From positions 186,001 through 250,000 of the forward strand of contig NZ_CAXMZT010000003.1 of NCBI RefSeq assembly GCF_964199965.1: a stretch of 64,000 nucleotides of DNA, written 5' to 3'. A model generated the notes under the pieces. It was given only the letters and a program-made list of their open reading frames with translations. It was not told the DNA's origin and made no database searches. Position 1 is the stretch's first letter. Every line of letters begins with the position of its first letter. Position numbers and translations under genes: made by a program. This document shows, in pieces, positions 53,794 to 62,544 of this stretch. This stretch comes from JAFIFT01 sp020051095. Lineage in GTDB: Bacteria; Pseudomonadota; Gammaproteobacteria; Legionellales; Legionellaceae.

Positions 53794-55106
53794 TGATTAA
53801 ACGCTTTTTACCAATGACATCCCTTGTCGCTGTTTTGACACTATCAACACCAATCTATTCTCAAAATTTTTCAAGCGGTGACAGTAACCCTTGGGAAGGA
53901 GGCTTCCAAAATTTGGGGCAGTTAGTTTTAAACCTAGGGGGGTATTTGGGATATAATTTAAACTCCCCCCCTACTAATGTTAATAGCAGCTTAATCGAAA
54001 ATATCTCCATTTCAACACTCTTCTACGGGAATAGTGTTGTATGGTTTTTAGGGTCTCTGCCTGTCAATTCGACCATGGGCCAATTCACACCAAGTGCGGT
54101 TCAAGGGATAAGTTCTTATAACGAGTTTTTCAACGCCGTTTTTAACAATGCATCCTATTCCCAAGACCAAAGCAATCAAGGTCGTGTCTCAGTCAATGCC
54201 AGTATCGATCAGCAGAATTATCAGAAAGACCCCATTAGCCAAGAGATATTAAATTTGCTAGGAACGCCCAACGATAGTTTCTGCATAAACAACGACCAAA
54301 CCGTCAACTCTAAATGCCAACCAATGAGCCAAGGGCTCGTTGTCACTCAAGCGTTGGGCACTTTACCAACAGACACAACCGCCTTCTTTAATTTTTCCAC
54401 GCTGCAAGCTCAATTACCTCAACTTAATTTTAACTCCTTAACTGGACCGCTCGTCTATCAATCTCAAGCACAAAACCAAAATACCACGTCATCGCCAACG
54501 CCTTCTAGTGGTAAAAACCCAGGTTTGCTAGCATTAAGTCAAGCACAGGCAGCCCAAAACTTTATACGCAACGTATCAGGAACCATTTTACGGCCAACGC
54601 TACCAACTTCTGATTCATATTATAAGCTTATCCAAACAGCGACTAGCTCAAAAAGCACTCAATCAGAGCAGCTCACAGCCAATAAAACATTGAGCACTTA
54701 TTTCGCCCAACTACATTACTATACTGCGCAAATGTCATTAGGGATAAGTAACTTATATTTCAGCCTAGCAAAGCGCATGCCTCAAACCGCTACCGGCTTA
54801 CCTCAAAACCCATCATCTCAAGCATTATCCGAATTTCAAATGGCTACAAATCGATTAGCATTAAATCCATCCAATTTACAAGATAACAATACCCAGTGGC
54901 TTCAACAAATCAATACCGCTTCACAAGCATCCGTGCAAAAAGAAATTGCCATTTTACTGGCAGAAATCAACTATCAGCTTTATCTCAATCGACAAATTCA
55001 AGAACGAATATTGCTAACAAATTCGGCCATCCTGTTAGGCATTGCTAATCAAAACAAACCCGATGGCTCAGCCCTGGGTCAGAATGATTCTTCATCGTCC
55101 TCTTAA
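53793..55106 (+). CDS. icmX: IcmX, periplasmic Dot/Icm protein
   Basis: A 437-residue exported protein with signal peptide MIKRFLPMTSLVAVLTLSTP and a mature part rich in Asn, Gln and Ser. The genomic position after icmW and the motif NPWEGGFQNLGQLVLNLGGY identify IcmX, a pore-core component and partially secreted protein. Sequence conservation within the family is low except at the start. A strong hairpin follows. Confidence 0.92.
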   Translation: MIKRFLPMTSLVAVLTLSTPIYSQNFSSGDSNPWEGGFQNLGQLVLNLGGYLGYNLNSPPTNVNSSLIENISISTLFYGNSVVWFLGSLPVNSTMGQFTPSAVQGISSYNEFFNAVFNNASYSQDQSNQGRVSVNASIDQQNYQKDPISQEILNLLGTPNDSFCINNDQTVNSKCQPMSQGLVVTQALGTLPTDTTAFFNFSTLQAQLPQLNFNSLTGPLVYQSQAQNQNTTSSPTPSSGKNPGLLALSQAQAAQNFIRNVSGTILRPTLPTSDSYYKLIQTATSSKSTQSEQLTANKTLSTYFAQLHYYTAQMSLGISNLYFSLAKRMPQTATGLPQNPSSQALSEFQMATNRLALNPSNLQDNNTQWLQQINTASQASVQKEIAILLAEINYQLYLNRQIQERILLTNSAILLGIANQNKPDGSALGQNDSSSSS

Positions 55107-55117
55107 TACACCTAATT

Positions 55118-55152
55118 AATTTTGGCTGCAGTAAAGTACTGCAGCCAAAATT
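55118..55152 (+). terminator. Strong hairpin after icmX
   Basis: AATTTTGGCTGCAGTA and TACTGCAGCCAAAATT form a perfect 16-bp stem around a 3-base loop, 12 bases after the icmX stop. The A/T-rich lower stem supplies the T-rich part on either strand, so it is a good candidate for the end of the icmWX transcript. Confidence 0.7.
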
Positions 55153-55237
55153 CACCGGATTAAGGTCATAACCAATTTTAAATAACATCACTAAAAATCA
55201 TTTGTGCATTAACTTACGTCATGCTATTTTAAAGCTT

Positions 55238-55507
55238 ATGATTGAAAAGCAGTTAACCATTATCAATAAACTCGGATTGCATGCTCGTGCGTCGGCTAAA
55301 TTCGTTTCGACGGCCAACCGGTTTCAAAGTCAATTGACTGTCAAAAAGGGCAACCAATCCGTCAACGGCAAAAGTATTATGGGCGTCATGATGCTTGCAG
55401 CCCCTCTCGGCAGTGATATTGTTCTGATATTCGACGGGCCCGATGAAGAACATATGGCTGAGGCAATGACCTCCCTGATATCCAATAAATTTGGTGAACC
55501 TGAATAA
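55238..55507 (+). CDS. Phosphocarrier HPr / NPr
   Basis: An 89-residue HPr-like protein. The ATG at 55238 puts the phosphorylatable His at exactly position 15 (NKLGLHARA) and Ser at 46 (NGKSIMGVMML), the canonical numbering, so it is preferred over an upstream frame. With ptsN in the window but no sugar permease seen, it is probably the NPr of the PTS-Ntr system. It is close upstream of the antiporter gene (18 bases), suggesting an operon. Confidence 0.9.
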   Translation: MIEKQLTIINKLGLHARASAKFVSTANRFQSQLTVKKGNQSVNGKSIMGVMMLAAPLGSDIVLIFDGPDEEHMAEAMTSLISNKFGEPE

Positions 55508-55525
55508 TCTTCTGGGATAAACTGG

Positions 55526-57343
55526 ATGGACGTATCAATTCTTTTTAAAATTTTTATTTTCCTAGCGTCTGCTTGCGTTATTGTTCCTATTGCCAATCGC
55601 TTCCGTTTAAGTTCCGTGATCGGTTATTTGCTGGTCGGTATAATCATTGGCCCCTATTGTTTAGGTATTCTGGGTGATGCAGAAGGCGTCATGAATATCG
55701 CTGAGTTTGGTGTGGTGATGATGCTCTTTCTTATTGGTTTAGAGCTCGAACCTTCCATGCTCTGGCGCTTACGCCATGCCATCATTGGCTTAGGCGGCCT
55801 CCAAGTCGTACTAACCAGTCTTGCATTCACTGCAATTGGCATTGCTATCGGTTATCACTGGCAAATGAGTCTGGCTATTGGCATGGCGTTGGCATTATCG
55901 TCGACGGCCATTGTGTTACAAACCTTGCAAGAAAATAATTTATTAAAAACCATGGAAGGCGAAAGTGCCTTCTCCGTCTTGCTTTTTCAAGATATCGCCG
56001 TTATTCCCATTCTGATTATTCTGCCATTATTAGGCCTATCAACTGGCAATCATGCTAACTTGCATACCAATCATTTGCCATGGCATCTCACCGGTTGGCA
56101 ACTTGCCTTGCTGGACTTAACCACCATCTCCTTGGTCATCCTTTCTGGCCGTTATTTATCTCGCTATTTATTTTTTATTATCGCAAAAACACACTTACGC
56201 GAATTATTTACGGCATTTTCGCTAGCATTGGTTATAGGTATCGCGCTGTTAATGTTAACAGTTGGCTTATCACCTGCGCTTGGCGCATTTGTCGCCGGGG
56301 TTGTGTTAGCAAACTCGGAGTATAAAAAATCATTAGAAGCGGATATACAGCCCTTTAAAGGGTTGCTCTTAGGCTTGTTTTTTATCACAGTGGGCATGAG
56401 CATGAACCTCCCACTTCTGGCAACTCACCCTGGCAAGTTTTTGCTTGCACTGTTTGGGTTAATCAGTGTCAAACTCATCCTATTAATTGCGCTTGCCAGG
56501 CTGTTTAAGTTAACCCAATACCAATCGCTAGCATTTGCTTTCTTTTTAGCACAAGGTGGCGAATTTGCTTTTGTTTTATTGCAATATGCACTTAGTTTGC
56601 ACGTCATCACCCCCGAAGTCAGCCGCTTTTTTACGCTAACGGTGGCTTTATCCATGGCAACAACGCCTTTTGTTATTCTGTTTTACCAGAAATATATTGA
56701 GCCTAATATCTTGTTTAATCTCCCAGCCAGTGATTTTGATAAAATCAGTGAAAAACATCCCATTATACTAGCTGGCTATGGTCGGTTTGGCCAAATAATA
56801 GGCCGTTTTCTCAATGCCCAAGGAATCCATATAACGGTATTAGAAAAAGATCCTGAACAAATCAAATTATTACGAAAATTTGGTTATCACGCTTGGTATG
56901 GAGACGCATCACGACCAGAACACCTTGCCAATGCAGGTGCTGAAAACGCGAAATTATTAATCGTTGCTATCGGAAATGCCACCGTAAATTTGGAGGTTGT
57001 CCGACTGGCGAAACAACTCTATCCTAACTTAAAAATCTATGCCCGCGCGCGCAATCGGCGCCATGCCTATGAGTTGCACCGCGCAGGCGTCAATTACTTT
57101 AAACGAGAATTATTTGACTCTTCCTTAAGTATGGCTGAGAAGATCTTGCGCGATCTTGCCTATTCCCCTGCAGAAATTGAACGAAAAGCGAAGGCGTTTA
57201 CCAAACATGACAACGAAACATTAGAAAAATCGTTTGAATTTTTCGACCAAGAAAAAGAAATCATTAACTTAAACCAAAAGGCAAAAGGCGAACTTGCGCA
57301 GCTGTTAGATGAAGCAGGGCGAATTCAAGAAACTGCAATCTAA
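55526..57343 (+). CDS. KefB-type potassium/proton antiporter (CPA2)
   Basis: A 605-residue monovalent cation:proton antiporter-2 protein. About twelve membrane segments contain GYLLVGIIIGPYCLG, FGVVMMLFLIGLELEPSMLW, ALALSSTAIVLQTL and GLSPALGAFVAGVVLANSEY. The C-terminal Rossmann (RCK/TrkA-N) domain has GYGRFGQIIGRFL. Regulated K+ efflux is the expected function. Linkage to NPr echoes the role of PTS-Ntr in K+ homeostasis. Ends four bases into the convergent EEP gene. Confidence 0.9.
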   Translation: MDVSILFKIFIFLASACVIVPIANRFRLSSVIGYLLVGIIIGPYCLGILGDAEGVMNIAEFGVVMMLFLIGLELEPSMLWRLRHAIIGLGGLQVVLTSLAFTAIGIAIGYHWQMSLAIGMALALSSTAIVLQTLQENNLLKTMEGESAFSVLLFQDIAVIPILIILPLLGLSTGNHANLHTNHLPWHLTGWQLALLDLTTISLVILSGRYLSRYLFFIIAKTHLRELFTAFSLALVIGIALLMLTVGLSPALGAFVAGVVLANSEYKKSLEADIQPFKGLLLGLFFITVGMSMNLPLLATHPGKFLLALFGLISVKLILLIALARLFKLTQYQSLAFAFFLAQGGEFAFVLLQYALSLHVITPEVSRFFTLTVALSMATTPFVILFYQKYIEPNILFNLPASDFDKISEKHPIILAGYGRFGQIIGRFLNAQGIHITVLEKDPEQIKLLRKFGYHAWYGDASRPEHLANAGAENAKLLIVAIGNATVNLEVVRLAKQLYPNLKIYARARNRRHAYELHRAGVNYFKRELFDSSLSMAEKILRDLAYSPAEIERKAKAFTKHDNETLEKSFEFFDQEKEIINLNQKAKGELAQLLDEAGRIQETAI

Positions 57344-58104
57344 AGATAAAATTGAGCATATAATGGCAAGTGATCCGAGAGCATTCGCCAAGGCTTGCCA
57401 CTTAAACATTGTACCGACGCCACTTGCATTCCCCGGAAATAGATTCTGTCGATACACAAGGAAGGTCGAATGGCTGGGAACGAACGTGCATGATCGCCTT
57501 GCATGTAAGAAAAAGCTTCTTCAATACCCAGTTCAACGCGTAATGGTATCGAAAGCTGCTGGCGCCAATCATTAAAATCCCCCGCCATGATTAATGGTTC
57601 GCCTTCTGGTACAGTTTCAGCAATCCGAGCCATCAACGCTTTAGCTTGTTCCTTTCGTTCTGCCTTAAACAATCCCAGATGCACACAAAGCAAATGCACG
57701 GGTTTAGATACGGTTTCATCAATGTTGACCTGCGCATGCAATATGCTACGAGACGCCCGATTATAGGAGGATAGATTGATATTTTCATGCGAGTCGATGA
57801 TATGTTGACTTAATATGGCATTACCATGATGACCTGATTGATACACTGCATTTTTAGCGTATAGGTGATAAGGCCAACCGTTTTCTGCCATAAATTCAGT
57901 TTGAGGACTTTCTGGCCAAGCTTCGATCCGTTTTTCACGGCGTTTATGTTCCCCTTGGACTTCTTGTAGAAAAATGAAATCCGGCGACATGGTATTTAAT
58001 GCCTGCCGCATTTCAGGCAATAAGAAGCGCATTCGCCCTACACCAAATCCCTTATGGATATTATAGGTAATGATCGAGAGTTGCTGTTTCGTCATTTCAG
58101 TCAT
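57340..58104 (-). CDS. Endonuclease/exonuclease/phosphatase (EEP) family protein
   Basis: A 254-residue metal-dependent hydrolase. EEP motifs: LSIITYNIHKGFGVG (Asn), FIFLQEVQGEH (metal-binding Glu), MAGDFNDWRQQ (Asp-x-Asn) and LSDHLPLYAQFYL (SDHxP His). Most like E. coli YbhP; substrate unknown. No signal peptide. Gene is divergent from the alpha/beta hydrolase. Confidence 0.85.
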   Translation of the reverse strand: MTEMTKQQLSIITYNIHKGFGVGRMRFLLPEMRQALNTMSPDFIFLQEVQGEHKRREKRIEAWPESPQTEFMAENGWPYHLYAKNAVYQSGHHGNAILSQHIIDSHENINLSSYNRASRSILHAQVNIDETVSKPVHLLCVHLGLFKAERKEQAKALMARIAETVPEGEPLIMAGDFNDWRQQLSIPLRVELGIEEAFSYMQGDHARSFPAIRPSLCIDRIYFRGMQVASVQCLSGKPWRMLSDHLPLYAQFYL

Positions 58105-58258
58105 ATCGTTGATTCAAATAATGGGTTTGATAATTTATTATTTACAAACGAATTATCAACAGCCATTATGATCATAGCGTACTTTTGTGTTTTTAGCAGA
58201 TACTTTTTCAAGGGTTATCGCTTTTGCATATAATCCCATAAACCCGGTAATCACTATC

Positions 58259-59095
58259 ATGACAGACTTAACCGTTGAAATACCTGGATTCACCATTGCA
58301 TGCCGAACCTGGGGACATAAAGACAATCCTGTATTAATTGCCCTTCACGGATGGTTAGACAACGCAAATTCATTTAAACCTATCGCGCCTATGCTGTCTA
58401 AAAACTATTATGTGGTGGCTATTGATTTACCAGGACATGGGTTATCATCGCACCTGCCCCAAGGGTGTCACTACCATTTTGTCGATGGCATTTTCACCCT
58501 ATTTGATGCGATAGAAGCATTAGGGTATCGACAGTTCAATCTACTTGGCCATTCCATGGGTGCCTGCTTATCTAGTTTAATGGCAGGTGTTGCCCCAGAG
58601 CGAATTGACCAGTTATTTTTAATTGAAGGATTGGGCCCCTTCTCGGCCCCTGAGCAAATGTGTAGCGAGCAATTATCGCGTTATTTAAGCCATCATAATA
58701 GCGGTGCTAGTCAGGTTATCCGCCCATACGACACCATCGAGGATGCGGCGAAAGCAAGAGCTAAACGGGGTCATATTTCAGTTGAGTTAGCTAAAATACT
58801 GTGTGAGCGAGGCGTTAGCATCTCTTCAGGACAATATATTTGGTGCCATGACCGACGATTAGTCACACCAACCCCCTTGTATTTAACCGAAGGGCAAATT
58901 CTAAGTTGCTTAGCTAACATCACCGCCTCAACACGACTGATTTGGGCCAATGAGGGATTTGAATATAATCAAACGATGATGGCCAAACGAATCAAAACTG
59001 TCCCTAACCTAAAGCAATACCACCTCAAAGGTGGCCATCACATCCATATGGAACATCCACATGCTGTGGCAGAAATTATATTGGCGAATGAATGA
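58259..59095 (+). CDS. Alpha/beta hydrolase
   Basis: A 278-residue hydrolase from the ATG at 58259 (MTDLTVEIPGFTIACRTWG); a longer frame from 58187 looks non-coding. Oxyanion motif ALHGWLDNANSF, nucleophile elbow GHSMGA, and the catalytic His in KGGHHIHMEHP. The HGWxDNA pattern resembles the serine hydrolase-like (SERHL/MEST) group. Substrate unknown. Confidence 0.85.
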   Translation: MTDLTVEIPGFTIACRTWGHKDNPVLIALHGWLDNANSFKPIAPMLSKNYYVVAIDLPGHGLSSHLPQGCHYHFVDGIFTLFDAIEALGYRQFNLLGHSMGACLSSLMAGVAPERIDQLFLIEGLGPFSAPEQMCSEQLSRYLSHHNSGASQVIRPYDTIEDAAKARAKRGHISVELAKILCERGVSISSGQYIWCHDRRLVTPTPLYLTEGQILSCLANITASTRLIWANEGFEYNQTMMAKRIKTVPNLKQYHLKGGHHIHMEHPHAVAEIILANE

Positions 59096-59159
59096 AGTTG
59101 CTGGCGTGAAGTCAAGGGCTACTCATTGAGTAGCCCCTCTATCACTCATGATTGGTTGA

Positions 59160-60782
59160 TTAACCATTCTTTGAACAGTTTTCTACTTTGATGGTAACTT
59201 GATTGAGTGCATCGATGACATCATCTTGGTTATAGCCCAAATCCTGAGCAGACCAATAGATGCCACAACCGCCTTCATCAAAATTGGAATACGGTGTCCA
59301 ATAGTCCATGTTTGCTTTAACCATCACATCAAAGGCTTTTTGCGCATCCCAGCCCGGTTTTGTTGCGATTAAATAAAACAATCGATTGAATACACCACTG
59401 GAATAGTGCACATCCAACCCACCATAATAGTCATCCGCCGTATTGATTGAAGTGCCATCACGACTTGGGTTATCCATGTAACGTAAAGCTTCTTCGCCAA
59501 AAGCGTCTTTGACAATTTCAGATCCAATCATCCAAGTCTCTTTACCGACTGAATAATGTTCAGCAGCCATTGCGGCCATATCTGAGAAAGACTCATTCAT
59601 GCCACCTGATTGACCAAAGTAGTATAAATCAGAATGTTGCTCAGTAAATCCATGGCTGATTTCATGCGCACCTACCCCTAATGATACCAAAGGATACAAC
59701 CATGAGCCACCATCACCGAATGTCATTTTCTTGCCATCCCAGAAAGCATTTTCATAGTTTCGGCTGTAATGGACGCGCATTACTAATTGCATGGGAGAAC
59801 CATCGTAATTGGTTAATACTTCTAAGTTATACCAATCTTTGTACATGTATTTAATAACCATGCCCGCATACATTGCATCATTTATAGGTGAATAAGCGCC
59901 ATTGATTTCGTCATACCCGTCATTATTAACGCCCGTCCAAAAATAATTTTGCGACAATTGTTGCTCAATGGTGCAGGGGAATGTGGCAGCATCCAACGAA
60001 TGGGAAGTGCGCCCTTCCATATCAACCACTTTAATGTCAGGCGTTTCCATGAAGCAAGTTTGAGACTCGGCATCCCGCGTAATATCTAAGGCTGGCAATT
60101 CTTTACCAAACTCCGTCTTACCAACTTTAACATTACCGCCGAATCCAAGCCCTTTTACCGGTTCATGAATGGTTTTCAGATTATTCCATTGCACAAATGG
60201 TTTGAACGTATTGGCATCGATAATAGCCGTTGGACGTGCCGGTATCTTATCGGGATAAGAAATCAATACGCTGACTTCATAGGCCCAATGTGCTTTATTT
60301 TTATCATCAATATAAACCATTGGTGTGACTGATTCTTCACTTAACGACTCACCAGCATAGGCCTTTAAAAAGGTTTTCAAAGCAACGTTGGCGTTGCTAT
60401 GGAACGATTGATTTGGCTCACCCAATTCATTGGCAAGATTTGCATAAAGTCGGCCATTCATCTTAGCAGGCTGCGCTCCGGTTAACGAAAGCTTATCCAT
60501 TGCTTTCCCATGAAATATGGCATGGCCACCGAATACTTTTACGCCATGATAATATTGCTGATAGCGAGCATGGGTAATTTTGTTTTTGTCGATATGCTTT
60601 TTCAAGAATTGAATTGCATTTTTATCCATTTTCAGTTGTTGCGTATCGGCAATCGAAAATTGAGTCCGTATTTGATTAAACGAAGCTTTATGTAAATCGA
60701 TTTGCGTTGCTGCGACTGATGCGGTTGAAAATCCAATACCTATTGCTAAAGCAAGGGGGGAAAGTTTGAGTGTGTAGTGCAT
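59160..60782 (-). CDS. proA: ProA-like zinc metalloprotease (thermolysin family M4)
   Basis: Secreted metalloprotease resembling the Legionella major secretory protein (Msp/ProA), a type II secretion substrate. It has 540 residues (L. pneumophila ProA 543): signal peptide (to about 24), FTP/PepSY propeptide (about 30-210), and a catalytic domain with HEISH at 373-377 and the downstream zinc Glu within GGMNESFSDMAA. The C-terminal thermolysin domain has DVHYSSGVFNRLFYL. AAGGAG precedes the ATG. Confidence 0.95.
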   Translation of the reverse strand: MHYTLKLSPLALAIGIGFSTASVAATQIDLHKASFNQIRTQFSIADTQQLKMDKNAIQFLKKHIDKNKITHARYQQYYHGVKVFGGHAIFHGKAMDKLSLTGAQPAKMNGRLYANLANELGEPNQSFHSNANVALKTFLKAYAGESLSEESVTPMVYIDDKNKAHWAYEVSVLISYPDKIPARPTAIIDANTFKPFVQWNNLKTIHEPVKGLGFGGNVKVGKTEFGKELPALDITRDAESQTCFMETPDIKVVDMEGRTSHSLDAATFPCTIEQQLSQNYFWTGVNNDGYDEINGAYSPINDAMYAGMVIKYMYKDWYNLEVLTNYDGSPMQLVMRVHYSRNYENAFWDGKKMTFGDGGSWLYPLVSLGVGAHEISHGFTEQHSDLYYFGQSGGMNESFSDMAAMAAEHYSVGKETWMIGSEIVKDAFGEEALRYMDNPSRDGTSINTADDYYGGLDVHYSSGVFNRLFYLIATKPGWDAQKAFDVMVKANMDYWTPYSNFDEGGCGIYWSAQDLGYNQDDVIDALNQVTIKVENCSKNG

Positions 60783-61312
60783 AAAAAACTCCTTGTCATA
60801 GTTCTTGGACAGAACTCATAGCCCAATCCGTGTGTTCGATGAACACTTGATATGGCTGAAAAAACTATCACGGTCCAATATACCCAAGTTAATCCAGACC
60901 AAACCCAACTAAGCTACCACAAAAAAATTTTAATTAAAACAGCGTTATTCCAACATTTGCGAACAAAATGATGCTCGCATCGATTTCAAAATGATAAAAA
61001 GCAAAGGCACTGCTTAACAAAAATGCCACTATCTCATTCGAAACGAAGAATCATTTTGTTTAACTGTTAAATGAAAGACGTTAAATCCGGGTAAATTCAG
61101 CCACAAAAATGTCAAATTCTGATTAAGACTAGCAACACCTAATGTTCACAAAAAGTAAATCATTGCGCTGACATTTTTCTTATTATCAACCAACCCAATT
61201 TAATTTATAGCACATTCTGAGAAATGCAAACGTTATTTTGTGATTTTTTTCTTCGCATGGGACAAAAAATTACCTCAATTGAATACGGGCATGTGTTTGA
61301 TCAAAGCCCAGC
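60783..61312. other. Long AT-rich intergenic region between proA and tsaC
   Basis: About 530 bases without reading frames of note. It must hold the proA promoter on the minus strand and possibly a regulatory leader; no repeats, RNA genes or known operator patterns were recognised. The tsaC promoter follows immediately. Confidence 0.4.
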
Positions 61313-61340
61313 TTGAATTCAAACGTTACTTGGGTATAAT
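61313..61340 (+). promoter_or_regulatory. Sigma-70 promoter for tsaC
   Basis: TTGAAT (61313-61318) and TATAAT (61335-61340) are 16 bases apart, about 50 bases before the ATG. Confidence 0.6.
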
Positions 61341-61389
61341 AGGTTATCGATTTTGTAAGTCCTAACCCACTACTATTTGCTATCAATTC

Positions 61390-62346
61390 ATGAGTCATAT
61401 TACCACTAACATCCAATCAGCTATTGAAAATTTACGTTTAGGCCACCCCGTTGCCTTACCAACGGAAACCGTTTATGGTCTAGCTGCTAATGCTCAAAAT
61501 GAATCGGCTATTCGGGCGGTATTTACATTAAAAAATAGACCATTGGACCACCCATTAATTCTCCATGTTGCCCCTGAATGGGATCTTACACAGTGGATAA
61601 CAGATATTCCTGACTATGCAAAAAAATTGATGGATGCCTTTTGGCCAGGGCCTCTGACGTTTGTCCTCAATTGTGATGAGTCTAAAATTCCAGCGCTCGT
61701 GCGCGGTGGACAAGCAAGCGTTGCTGTTCGCAGCCCAAATCATCCTGTTTTTTTAGCATGTCTTCGCCAATTTGGTTCGCCGTTGGTTGCGCCATCTGCC
61801 AATCCCTATGGAAAAGTGAGCCCAACAACTGCCGAGCATGTAGCGGATAGTTTCACTAACGCATCGTTATTAATTGTGGATGGCGGCCGCTGTGAAATCG
61901 GCATCGAGTCGACCATTATTGATGCGCGAAAAGACAATGGATTTCAAATTCTCCGTCATGGGCACATCAAAGAAACGGATATCAATCAAGTCGTTGCAAT
62001 AGCCACACTTAAATCCGATAATCCGCTAAGAGTATCTGGGCGACTTAACGATCATTATCAACCCCAAAAGCCTTTGTTTACCTTTGAAACGGATGAGCAA
62101 AGACAAGTACTGCTTGCCAAACACAATCCGCTTTTATACCTAATCGATTACGAAAACCCAGGACTTATTGAACCAACGTTATTTTTTAAGTGGCCTCAAT
62201 CTGCTGAACAAGCAGCCTATGAGCTTTATTATCAATTGAGAGTCGCCGACAAATCAAAGGCCTTAGCCATTGCAATTCGTCTTCCTCCTTTGGATGCCAA
62301 TTGGTCTGCTGTTTACGAAAGAATCTTAAAAGCAAGTCAGAAATAA
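61390..62346 (+). CDS. L-threonylcarbamoyladenylate synthase (Sua5 type)
   Basis: Makes the activated intermediate for the t6A modification of tRNA. The YrdC domain (about 10-195) has PVALPTETVYGLAANA, KNRPLDHPLILHV, SVAVRSPNHPVF and APSANPYGKVSPTTAEHV. A C-terminal extension to 318 residues (VSGRLNDHYQPQKPL onward) is the Sua5 domain, so this is the long Sua5 form rather than the short TsaC of E. coli. A strong terminator follows. Confidence 0.93.
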   Translation: MSHITTNIQSAIENLRLGHPVALPTETVYGLAANAQNESAIRAVFTLKNRPLDHPLILHVAPEWDLTQWITDIPDYAKKLMDAFWPGPLTFVLNCDESKIPALVRGGQASVAVRSPNHPVFLACLRQFGSPLVAPSANPYGKVSPTTAEHVADSFTNASLLIVDGGRCEIGIESTIIDARKDNGFQILRHGHIKETDINQVVAIATLKSDNPLRVSGRLNDHYQPQKPLFTFETDEQRQVLLAKHNPLLYLIDYENPGLIEPTLFFKWPQSAEQAAYELYYQLRVADKSKALAIAIRLPPLDANWSAVYERILKASQK

Positions 62347-62380
62347 AACCCCTCAACGGCTCTTTTGAGGGGTTTTCAGG
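62345..62380 (+). terminator. Rho-independent terminator after tsaC
   Basis: AAAACCCCTCAA pairs with TTGAGGGGTTTT over an 8-base loop, starting at the tsaC stop codon. It can work in both directions (A-run and T-run). Confidence 0.85.
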
Positions 62381-62500
62381 ACTTACGAAAAACTCCAAGG
62401 TCGAGGCAAAAAAAGTTGTTAAAGTGGGAGTTTAGATTAACTAAATGACCGAATTAAAACACTTATTAACGAAGAGATTGGGGTTTTTCGTAAGTTCTGA
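62377..62500. mobile_element. MITE-like element, family E (124 bp)
   Basis: The ends CAGGACTTACGAAAAACTCC and the inverse of TCAGAACTTACGAAAAACCCC are inverted repeats with a few mismatches. The core CTTACGAAAAAC also occurs inside the family B repeat at 21719-21730. Interior AT-rich, non-coding. It lies between the tsaC terminator and the OPT transporter gene. Confidence 0.65.
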
Positions 62501-62544
62501 TTTTAAAATCGGAGTTACTTTTCAATTGTGCGTTTGAAGATGTG

